The position numbers and the translations under genes were made by a program. From positions 1 to 5,426 of the forward strand of contig JALRFZ010000739.1 of NCBI GenBank assembly GCA_023253615.1: a DNA stretch of 5,426 nt, written 5' to 3'. Shown here piece after piece: positions 1-5,262 of the stretch (position 1 is the stretch's first letter; each line of letters opens with the position of its first letter). The stretch is from Verrucomicrobiales bacterium. GTDB taxonomy: Bacteria > Verrucomicrobiota > Verrucomicrobiia > Verrucomicrobiales > DEV007. The notes under the pieces are model-generated. The model was not told where the DNA came from and did no database searches. It worked only from the letters and a program-made list of their open reading frames with translations.

Positions 1-14
1 AGCTCACGATAATT

Positions 15-623
15 ATGCAGCATCAACAAACATTTTTCGTTTTGCTTGGAAAAGTCTATCTCGCTCTCAACTTCCTCGACGAGTTCAAGAAGGTGACCGG
101 CTTCAAGATCGCCCGCTCCCCGGAGGCCCGCACGATCGCCCAACTGCGGAACTTCGACAAGGGATTCGCCCCTCCCTTCGTGTACCTGACCGGCGTGGGC
201 GGGATTCCCGTCACCTCCGGCGACGTGAAGACGCTCCGCGAATACCTGCTCGGCGGTGGAATGCTGTTTGCCGATGCCGGCAGCCCGCAGTTTCACACGA
301 GCTTCCTGGCTCTGATGGCTGCCGTGTTTCCCGACAAGCAGCCGGTGGTGATCGCCGACGACGATCCGCTCTTCCAGGCCCCCTTCACCTTTCCGGACGG
401 GGCTCCGCCGCTCTGGCATCACGGCGGTTACCGGGCGCTGGGCATCAAGCACCAGAACCGCTGGGCGGTCTTCTATCACCCCGGCGACATCAACGACGCG
501 TGGAAGACGGGCCACTCTGGCATGAGCCGCGATCTCGCGGACCAGTCATACAAACTGGGCGTGAACATCATTTACCACGCCTTCACCAACTACCTTGACC
601 AGACGCGGAAGCACCGGAAGTGA
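15..623 (+). CDS. DUF4159 domain-containing protein, probably 5'-incomplete
   Basis: DUF4159 proteins have no proven role; the fold resembles class I glutamine amidotransferases, and the genes often sit in clusters with membrane or MoxR/BatA-type genes (family knowledge). Numbered from the ATG at 15, visible hallmarks are LNFLDEFKKVTG (19-29), PFVYLTG (54-60), LREYLLGGGMLFADAG (74-89), DDDPLF (115-120), WAVFYHPGDI (150-159) and YKLGVNIIYHAF (179-190). The gene ends in TGA at 621-623, which overlaps the GTG of the next frame. The frame has no stop between base 3 and the ATG, no Shine-Dalgarno precedes that ATG, and the expected N-terminal strands before LNFLDEF are missing. The real start may therefore lie outside the window. 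The first 60 or so bases are clearly AT-richer than the rest, so a junction there is possible. The family call is firm; the start is not. Confidence 0.82.
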   Translation: MQHQQTFFVLLGKVYLALNFLDEFKKVTGFKIARSPEARTIAQLRNFDKGFAPPFVYLTGVGGIPVTSGDVKTLREYLLGGGMLFADAGSPQFHTSFLALMAAVFPDKQPVVIADDDPLFQAPFTFPDGAPPLWHHGGYRALGIKHQNRWAVFYHPGDINDAWKTGHSGMSRDLADQSYKLGVNIIYHAFTNYLDQTRKHRK

Positions 624-1146
624 CGACCCTCGACATCCTCCGCGAAACCTTCGGACTCGTCGGGGCCGCCTCGGTGGCGGCCTGGACCGCGGCTGCCATC
701 CTGCTGGGCGTCGGGCTGTTCTCGCCCGCCCGCTGGACCGCCTGGCTGTGGGGGCTGGCCGCGGCGGCGGCGGGCGTGGGATTGGCCGCGTCGATGAGGG
801 CGCCTTCGCGGATCCATTGTTCGATCTTGGAGAGGTCGCCCCCGCGGAGTGGTTTGCCGTTCTTCGGCATGAAGTCGTCCTCTTCTTCATCGAGCTTGAG
901 CCGTGCCACGAAATCGCTCTTCTCCGGATCGCCCGGACGGATCAGGCCCACCGGGTTGATCGCGCTCCGCGAAAGATCGGCGATGTCGTCGAAGGCGAGA
1001 CCGCCTTTCACCTCCTTCTCATTGCTGTGGCATTCCCAGCAGTGCTCTTTGAGAATGGCCTGGATGTCGTTCTGATAGTCGACCGCGCCGAGCGGCGCGG
1101 CCATCAGGGCCAGGGGAAGAAGCAGGATCGGGCGAAGAGGGTGCAT
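583..1146 (-). CDS. Planctomycete-type cytochrome c (PSCyt1-like), exported; C-terminal tail doubtful
   Basis: Small exported haem protein, probably an electron carrier in the periplasm. Residues 1-21 form a signal peptide (MHPLRPILLLPLALMAAPLGA). VDYQNDIQAILKEHCWECH carries the CxxCH haem site at 36-40 with His40 as proximal ligand. IRPGDPEKS (69-77) and the MPKNGKPL segment (Met93 as likely distal ligand) match the planctomycete cytochrome C pattern, and GGDLSKIEQWIREGA (102-116) is the usual closing helix. An acidic run DEEEDD lies at 86-91. Homologous sequence seems to end near residue 119 (base 790). The remaining 68 residues are Ala/Ser/Pro-rich and antisense to the membrane-protein frame, and the stop at 583 lies inside the DUF4159 gene, so the natural C-terminus is probably missing. 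Many proteins of this family do carry Ala/Pro linkers, so a real tail is not excluded. No DUF1549/DUF1553 partner is visible. Confidence 0.8.
   Translation of the reverse strand: MHPLRPILLLPLALMAAPLGAVDYQNDIQAILKEHCWECHSNEKEVKGGLAFDDIADLSRSAINPVGLIRPGDPEKSDFVARLKLDEEEDDFMPKNGKPLRGGDLSKIEQWIREGALIDAANPTPAAAAASPHSQAVQRAGENSPTPSRMAAAVQAATEAAPTSPKVSRRMSRVVTSGASASGQGSW
620..793 (+). pseudogene. Start of a small membrane protein, 3' end apparently lost
   Basis: A GTG at 620 overlaps the TGA of the DUF4159 gene (GTGA), a usual sign of translational coupling. The first 55 or so residues look like real protein: TTLDILRETFGLVG, then two hydrophobic segments at about residues 11-34 and 41-58, separated by SPARWT, with four tryptophans. 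I do not recognise a family. After about base 790 the open frame continues to 1075, but that part is only the antisense of the conserved cytochrome c core (Ser- and Arg-rich, not protein-like), so I end the feature at the apparent junction. GC at third codon positions cannot decide between strands here because the wobble positions of this frame and the opposing cytochrome frame coincide. The alternative is that this is chance antisense of a genuine cytochrome tail; the coupled start and hydrophobic pattern argue against that. Confidence 0.5.
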
Positions 1147-1152
1147 TCCGGG

Positions 1153-1181
1153 AGCATACCCTGTTTGGTTGGAAATGTGAC
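1153..1181 (-). promoter_or_regulatory. Weak sigma70-like promoter candidate for the cytochrome gene
   Basis: On the minus strand, GTCACA (1181-1176) and TATGCT (1158-1153) are separated by 17 bases; each matches the consensus hexamer at 4 of 6 positions. The -10 box is so close to the ATG at 1146 that the transcript would be almost leaderless. Weak, pattern-only evidence. Confidence 0.18.
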
Positions 1182-1205
1182 GACTACTTCTTCTCCGGCA
1201 CCGAC
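1181..1205 (+). repeat. Direct repeat, left copy (relic of an RND 3' end)
   Basis: Matches 2016-2040 at 24 of 25 bases; the only difference is C at 1195 against T at 2030. Read on the minus strand in the register of the pump gene it gives SVPEKK-stop, against SVPKKK-stop in the true pump gene. The stop triplet is at 1184-1186, 37 bases before the cytochrome ATG. Confidence 0.75.
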
Positions 1206-1240
1206 TGGCCGGAAACGGATGGATTCCGGTCTTGATGGCA

Positions 1241-1258
1241 GCGGGGTGCCCGATTCAC
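1241..1258 (+). repeat. Imperfect inverted repeat, left arm
   Basis: This arm (GCGGGGTGCCCGATTCAC) is complementary to all 15 bases of 1971-1985 (GTGAATCGCACCCGC) if three bases are looped out on the left (one G and two C). It lies 36 bases inside the left direct repeat. Confidence 0.4.
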
Positions 1259-1282
1259 TTCCGTCCGAAGGAAACGGAAGTG
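1256..1282 (+). promoter_or_regulatory. Perfect 9-bp dyad over the PIN gene start, operator-like
   Basis: CACTTCCGT (1256-1264) and ACGGAAGTG (1274-1282) are exact reverse complements with a 9-base centre. The centre contains the expected start codon position of the PIN gene (1269-1271). As DNA it could be an operator for autoregulation by a toxin-antitoxin complex; as RNA it would form a hairpin exposing the start. The dyad is seen directly; the function is inferred. Confidence 0.4.
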
Positions 1283-1745
1283 GCGTCTTTATCTGGACAC
1301 GTCGGTTTTTGGCGGCTGCTTCGATTCGGCGGAGTGATGGGACGTCGATTCCCGCCGGGTGATCGATTATTGCGCGAACGGCACGGCATTGCTCCTGTGG
1401 TCGGAGATTGTTGAAAATGAGCCAAATGCCGCTCCGCCCCGGGTTCGTCGTCTTTACGATGATATCGACATCGAATTTCGCGAGAAGGTCGCACTGACAG
1501 ACGAGGTTGTTTGCTTAACGGAGGCCTATCTCACGGCAGGTGTGGTCGGGAAAAATTGGTACGAGGACTGAGCGCACGTCGCCCTTTCGACCATTGCGAG
1601 AGCGGATGCAATTGTCTCTTGGAATTTCAAACATCTCGTGCGACTGGACCGTATCAAAGCTTTCAATGCGGTGAGTCTATCGGAAGGTTACGGTATGATC
1701 ACGATTCTCAGTCCAAAGGAGGTAAAACTCGATGAAGAGGGATGA
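1269..1745 (+). pseudogene. PIN-domain (VapC-like) toxin, broken by two in-frame TGA codons
   Basis: One continuous frame covers a complete PIN ribonuclease domain of 158 codons, the usual size. In order: KRKWRLYLDTSVFGGCFD (codons 2-19, first catalytic Asp10), SEIVENE (45-51, the second acidic position), VALTDEVVCLTEAYLTAGV (74-92), WYED-stop-AHVALSTIARAD (97-113, Asp100 as third acid), IVSWNFKHLVRLDRIKAFN (115-133) and ITILSPKEV near the end. TGA occurs at 1335-1337 (codon 23) and 1569-1571 (codon 101), with no frameshift. Codon 1 is AGG, and no ATG, GTG or TTG lies in this frame between the upstream stop at 1233 and the domain; AGG to ATG would give MKRKWRLYLDTSV. The end overlaps the start of the partner gene by 14 bases. 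VapC-type PIN toxins cut tRNA or other RNA (family knowledge); this copy should be inactive unless the TGA codons are read through. A GTG at 1359 gives only an inner fragment without Asp10. Confidence 0.85.
1715..1723 (+). promoter_or_regulatory. Strong Shine-Dalgarno for the small partner gene
   Basis: AAAGGAGGT lies 8 bases before the ATG at 1732, inside the end of the PIN frame. It is the only near-perfect ribosome site in the window and fixes the partner's start, so this gene is well translated even though the PIN frame is broken. Confidence 0.75.
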
Positions 1746-1974
1746 ATATTGGCAGCAGTTCGAGGAGGCTCCGCCAATCGACTGTCTGAAAATGAAGTAC
1801 GATATCCAGGCGAGAATCTACGAAGAGACCAAGGACATGTCGTGGGCGGAGCGAAGGGAGTACTTCCGGGCAGGAAGTGACAGATACCACGATGTAAACG
1901 GGCAAGGGCGCACGGAAGATCGGCAATTGATCGTGTGCGAAGATTCGGAGGGTTACCGTCCCAAGGAACCGTGA
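1732..1974 (+). CDS. Small partner of the PIN toxin, putative antitoxin
   Basis: An 80-residue, charged, soluble protein without signal peptide or membrane segment. The core CLKMKYDIQARIYEETKDMS (18-37) followed by WAERREYFRAGSDRY resembles the short helical proteins (VKMVREIRD-x-YEETK-x-MS-type) that I recall next to this kind of PIN gene; no database search was possible. The start overlaps the PIN reading frame by 14 bases and has a strong Shine-Dalgarno, so the two genes form a coupled pair with the toxin first. By context it would bind and neutralise the PIN toxin. No ribbon-helix-helix or AbrB-like DNA-binding motif is obvious, so autoregulation is uncertain. The frame is intact while the toxin is not. 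Base composition is nearer to half GC and unlike the pump gene next door, which suggests transfer. The stop lies in the right inverted-repeat arm. Confidence 0.7.
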   Translation: MKRDEYWQQFEEAPPIDCLKMKYDIQARIYEETKDMSWAERREYFRAGSDRYHDVNGQGRTEDRQLIVCEDSEGYRPKEP

Positions 1975-1985
1975 ATCGCACCCGC
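1971..1985 (-). repeat. Imperfect inverted repeat, right arm
   Basis: Counterpart of 1241-1258. It contains the TGA stop of the partner gene (1972-1974) and lies 30 bases inside the right direct repeat, nearly symmetric with the left side. Confidence 0.4.
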
Positions 1986-1987
1986 AG

Positions 1988-2005
1988 ATCGTTTCATCAA
2001 ACGAT
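1988..2005. terminator. Short hairpin between convergent genes, possible two-way terminator
   Basis: ATCGTTT (1988-1994) and AAACGAT (1999-2005) form a perfect 7-bp stem with loop CATC. It lies 13 bases after the partner gene stop and 13 bases beyond the RND stop, where convergent transcripts meet. There is no real U-run on either side, so efficient intrinsic termination is doubtful. Confidence 0.35.
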
Positions 2006-2015
2006 TTGCCCCTCG

Positions 2016-2040
2016 CGACTACTTCTTCTTCGGCACCGAC
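2016..2040 (+). repeat. Direct repeat, right copy (3' end of the RND permease gene)
   Basis: This copy is the last six sense codons and TAG stop of the RND permease plus a few bases beyond. It pairs with 1181-1205. The CTT repeats make part of it simple sequence, but the GGCACCGAC half is not. Confidence 0.75.
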
Positions 2041-5000
2041 CTGTCACCGGCGAGCCGCCGCATGACGACGTAGAAGATCGGCGTGAAAAGCAGGCCGAAG
2101 AAGGTGACGCCGATCATGCCGTAGAAGACCGCGGTTCCAAGAGCCTGACGCATTTCGGCACCGGCGCCCCTCGCGAGGACGAGAGGCAGCACGCCGAGGA
2201 TGAAGGCGAAACTGGTCATGAGGATGGGGCGCAGGCGCAGGCGGCTGGCCTCGATCGCGGCGGTGTAGCGGTCCTCGCCGGTATCCTGGATCTGCTTCGC
2301 GAATTCCACGATGAGAATGGCGTTTTTCGCGGCAAGTGCGACGAGGACGACGAGTCCGATCTGGGTGAAGACATTGTTGTCCATGTCGCGCAGCCAGACC
2401 CCGCCGATGGCGGAAAGGAGGCACATCGGCACGATGAGAATGATGGCGAGCGGCAGATTCCAGCTCTCGTATTGCGCGGCGAGGACGAGGAAGACGAAGA
2501 GGACGCAGAGCGGGAAGATGTAAACGATGGTGTTGCCCGCCAGGATCTGCTGGTAGGTGAGATCGGTCCACTCGATGACGAAGCCGTTCGGCAGATGCTC
2601 CTTCGCGAGGCGCTCGACCGAGGCGATCATCTCGCCGGAACTGACGCCGGGCAGGGTGTTGCCGTTGATGTCGGAGGTGTAGTAGAGGTTGTAGCGCTGG
2701 ATGCGGTCGGCCCCACCTTTTTTCGAAACCCTGACGAGCGCCCCCAGCGGCACCATCTCGCCATCCTGGTTCCGGATCTTGATGCGCATGAGGTCCTCGG
2801 GCTCGGTGCGCATGCCGGGCTCGGCCTGGGCGGTGACCTGGTAGGTGCGCCCGAAGAGGTTGAAATCGTTCACATAGACCGAGCCGAGATAAACCTGGAG
2901 GGCTTCATTCAGCTCCGCGAGGGAGATGCCCATGGTCTTGGCCTGGGCGCGGTCGATGTCGATGTGATACTGGGGCACGTTCGGCCGGAAGCCGGAGATG
3001 ATGGAGGTGAAGCCGGGCTCTTTCTGGAGGGCTTCGAGAAGCCGGTTGGTGGCCTCCTCGAGCGGGCCGAGTCCGGCGTTGTTGAGGTCCTGCACCTGCA
3101 CCTTGAAGCCGCCGGCGCTGCCGAGACCGCGGATGGGCGCGGGCGGCAGCACGAGGACGCGGGCTTCCTTGATCCCGGCGAAGGCATTGCGCAGACTCGC
3201 CAGCATCTCTTCGCCCTTGAGGGAGGGATCGCGGCGCTTCGAGTAGTCGTCGAGCACGAAGAAGGCGGCACCGAGATTCGATTGGTTCGCCTGGAGAACG
3301 GTGGAGTAGCCGGAGATGGCGAAGGTGTGGGCGACCCCGGGGATGCCGCGGGCGATTTCATCGACCTGGCGCACGACGGCATCGGTGCGCTCGAAGGAGG
3401 CTCCGTCGGGCAATTGTACGACGCAGAGGTAATAGCCCATGTCCTGCGAGGGGATGAAGCCCGTGGGCACGGTGCGGAAGAGCTGCAGCGCCCCGCCGAC
3501 GAGGGCGGCGTAGAGGACCAGGGCGAGAACTGCGACCCGGAGGAGGCTGCGAACGAGCTTTGCGTAGCCATTGGCGGTCGCCTTGAAGAAGCGGTTGAAG
3601 AGGCGGAAGAACCATCCGAGGAGGAGGTCGAGAAGGCGGGTGAAGGCGTCGCTGCGATCCCCGTGCGGCTTGAGGAGGATGGCGCAAAGGGCCGGGCTGA
3701 GGGTCAGCGAATTGACCGCCGAGATCACCGTCGAGGCGGCGATGGTGAGGGCGAACTGCTTGTAAAACTGGCCGGTGATACCGCTGATGAAAGCGGTGGG
3801 GATGAAGACGGCGCAGAGCACCAGCGACATCGCCACGACCGGGCCGCTCACTTCGCCCATCGCTTTGATCGCGGCCTCGCGGGGGGCGAGTCCGTTGGCG
3901 ATGTTCCGTTCGACGTTCTCGACGACGACGATGGCATCATCGACGACGATGCCGATCGCGAGGACGATGCCGAAGAGGGAAAGATTGTTCAGCGAAAAGC
4001 CGAAGGCCTGCATCACCGCGAGGGTGCCGATGAGGGAGACGGGCACGGCGATGAGGGGAATGATGGAGGCCCGCCAGGTCTGGAGGAAGACGACGACAAC
4101 GACCACGACGAGGACGACGGCCTCCATCAAGGTGAAAAGCACCGAGCGGATCGAGGAGCGGACGAACTTGGTGGTGTCGTAGTTGATGCGGTAGTCGACC
4201 CCGGGAGGAAAGCGTTCCTTGAGCTGGGCGAGCTTCGCGTAGACCGCGTTGGCCGTTTCGAGGGCATTGCTGCCGGGGAGCTGGAAGACGCGCAAGGAAA
4301 CCGCGTTGTAGCCATCCATGTAGGTCTTGCTCGCGTAGTCGCGCGAACCGATCTCGATGCGGGCGACATCGGCGAGTTTCACGACGTCGCCGTCGTCGCC
4401 CGTTTTCAAAACGATCTCGCCGAACTCCGCCGGAGTCTTGAGGCGTCCCGGCGCGGTGAGGGTGTATTGGAATTGCGCTCCGGAGGGAGCAGGGGGCTGG
4501 CCGAGGCTGCCCGCGGCGACCTGCACGTTTTGTTCGCGGATCGCATCGATGACATCCCCGGCGGTGAGATCGCGCGAAGCGACCTTTTCGGGATCGAGCC
4601 AGATCCGCATCGAATAATCGAGTCCGCCGAGCGAGGATGCCTCCGCGACGCCGGGGATGCGCGCGATTTCATTCTGGATCTGGAGGGTGACGTAGTTCGA
4701 AAGATATCCGACCTCGCGCGAGCCATCGGGACTGTAAAATTGCGCCGCGAGGGTGAGATCGGGCGACCGCTTCTGCGCGGTGACCCCTTGGCGACGCACC
4801 TCTTCGGGGAGCCGGGCAAAGGCGGCGTTTACCTTGTTCTGCACGAGGACCTGGGCTTTGTCGAGGTCGGTGCCGAGGGCGAAGGTGACGGTGATCTGCA
4901 CCCTCCCGTCGCTCGTGCTCGAGGAGGAGAGGTAGATCATGTCCTCGACGCCATTGATCTCCTGCTCGAGCGGAGTGGCGACGGTCTCGGCGAGGGTGCG

Positions 5001-5168
5001 GGCATCGGCGCCGGGGTAAAAAGCCGTCACGACGACCGTCGGCGGCACCACCTCCGGGTATTGGGCGATGGGCAAGCCGACGTAGGCGAGTCCGCCGAGC
5101 AAAGTGATCACGATGCTGATCACTCCCGCGAAGATGGGGCGGTCGACGAAAAAGCGGGAGAGATTCAT
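2019..5168 (-). CDS. RND multidrug efflux permease, HAE1/AcrB type
   Basis: Inner-membrane drug/proton antiporter of a tripartite pump that passes amphiphilic substrates to an outer-membrane channel. The length of 1049 residues equals that of AcrB. The start MNLSRFFVDRPIFAGVISIV is the classic family N-terminus, so I reject the longer frame from 5345. Visible: TM1 (about 11-32), TM2 with the run VVLVVVVVVVFLQ (351-363), TM4 with the proton-relay pair Asp410-Asp411 in GIVVDDAIVVVENVERN, TFAISG (615-620) and LGAAFFVLDD (632-641) in the second porter half, and TM10 Lys948 in LAAKNAILIVEF with Arg980 and Thr985 in RPILMTSF, equivalents of AcrB Asp407/408, Lys940, Arg971 and Thr978. All relay residues are present, so it should be active. 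It follows the adaptor gene by 82 bases, probably as one operon. Its 3' end is duplicated at 1181-1205. Substrate cannot be told from sequence. Confidence 0.97.
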   Translation of the reverse strand: MNLSRFFVDRPIFAGVISIVITLLGGLAYVGLPIAQYPEVVPPTVVVTAFYPGADARTLAETVATPLEQEINGVEDMIYLSSSSTSDGRVQITVTFALGTDLDKAQVLVQNKVNAAFARLPEEVRRQGVTAQKRSPDLTLAAQFYSPDGSREVGYLSNYVTLQIQNEIARIPGVAEASSLGGLDYSMRIWLDPEKVASRDLTAGDVIDAIREQNVQVAAGSLGQPPAPSGAQFQYTLTAPGRLKTPAEFGEIVLKTGDDGDVVKLADVARIEIGSRDYASKTYMDGYNAVSLRVFQLPGSNALETANAVYAKLAQLKERFPPGVDYRINYDTTKFVRSSIRSVLFTLMEAVVLVVVVVVVFLQTWRASIIPLIAVPVSLIGTLAVMQAFGFSLNNLSLFGIVLAIGIVVDDAIVVVENVERNIANGLAPREAAIKAMGEVSGPVVAMSLVLCAVFIPTAFISGITGQFYKQFALTIAASTVISAVNSLTLSPALCAILLKPHGDRSDAFTRLLDLLLGWFFRLFNRFFKATANGYAKLVRSLLRVAVLALVLYAALVGGALQLFRTVPTGFIPSQDMGYYLCVVQLPDGASFERTDAVVRQVDEIARGIPGVAHTFAISGYSTVLQANQSNLGAAFFVLDDYSKRRDPSLKGEEMLASLRNAFAGIKEARVLVLPPAPIRGLGSAGGFKVQVQDLNNAGLGPLEEATNRLLEALQKEPGFTSIISGFRPNVPQYHIDIDRAQAKTMGISLAELNEALQVYLGSVYVNDFNLFGRTYQVTAQAEPGMRTEPEDLMRIKIRNQDGEMVPLGALVRVSKKGGADRIQRYNLYYTSDINGNTLPGVSSGEMIASVERLAKEHLPNGFVIEWTDLTYQQILAGNTIVYIFPLCVLFVFLVLAAQYESWNLPLAIILIVPMCLLSAIGGVWLRDMDNNVFTQIGLVVLVALAAKNAILIVEFAKQIQDTGEDRYTAAIEASRLRLRPILMTSFAFILGVLPLVLARGAGAEMRQALGTAVFYGMIGVTFFGLLFTPIFYVVMRRLAGDRSVPKKK

Positions 5169-5185
5169 CGGGATGGGAGGGGGGC

Positions 5186-5262
5186 GGTGATCGGTAATCG
5201 GTGATCGGTTTTCTGTTTCGTTGGATGCGGCTCCGATCACGGGTTGCTGATTACTGATCACC
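5186..5262. repeat. Intergenic palindrome made of TGATCGG/TAATCGG-type units
   Basis: The left arm 5186-5201 (GGTGATCGGTAATCGG) pairs with 5247-5262 (CTGATTACTGATCACC) over 16 positions, two of them G-T pairs; the inner GTGATCGG (5201-5208) pairs exactly with CCGATCAC (5233-5240). GATCGG and AATCGG units repeat in tandem within the left arm. The element fills the gap between adaptor and permease and contains the adaptor stop codon. Similar ATCAGTAATCAG-type repeats are scattered between genes in many environmental bacteria (from memory). Confidence 0.65.

Larger units (their letters stand above)
1181..2040. mobile_element. Candidate toxin-antitoxin cassette bounded by direct and inverted repeats
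   Basis: Direct repeats of 25 bp with one mismatch (1181-1205 and 2016-2040) enclose a lower-GC segment. It holds a short hairpin (1209-1229), an imperfect inverted repeat arm (1241-1258), the PIN pseudogene, its small partner gene, the second inverted repeat arm (1971-1985) and a second hairpin (1988-2005). The order is repeat, hairpin, inverted arm, genes, inverted arm, hairpin, repeat. No transposase or integrase is encoded, so any movement would have needed help in trans. The structural repeats are seen directly; mobility is inference. Confidence 0.35.

Noticed and set aside
595..1362. Plus-strand open frame of 255 codons opposite the cytochrome
   Set aside because: Arg/Gly-rich antisense composition, no recognisable segment, and it overlaps the DUF4159 end, the membrane protein frame, the cytochrome and the PIN start.
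1335..1571. Alternative genetic code with TGA as Trp or Gly
   Set aside because: The DUF4159 gene ends at TGA at the expected length and the long permease frame contains no internal TGA, so TGA acts as stop here.
1569..1600. Selenocysteine reading of the second TGA in the PIN frame, with a possible hairpin (1573-1598) just after it
   Set aside because: A stem of 4 plus 4 pairs with a 6-base loop can be drawn, but it starts too close to the TGA for a typical bacterial SECIS, a second TGA and a missing start codon would also need explaining, and I know of no PIN selenoprotein.
4089..4109. Run of GTC-like triplets giving seven consecutive valines in the permease
   Set aside because: It lies in TM2, where aliphatic runs are normal for this family, and the codons vary (GTC, GTG, GTT), so it is not a microsatellite expansion of note.
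1935..5204. Plus-strand open frame of 1089 codons opposite the RND permease
   Set aside because: The protein is dominated by Asp, Glu, Gly, His and Arg with no domain-like or membrane pattern, as expected for antisense of a GC-rich hydrophobic gene. The opposite strand carries a textbook AcrB-type permease, and the frame overlaps the end of the partner gene.
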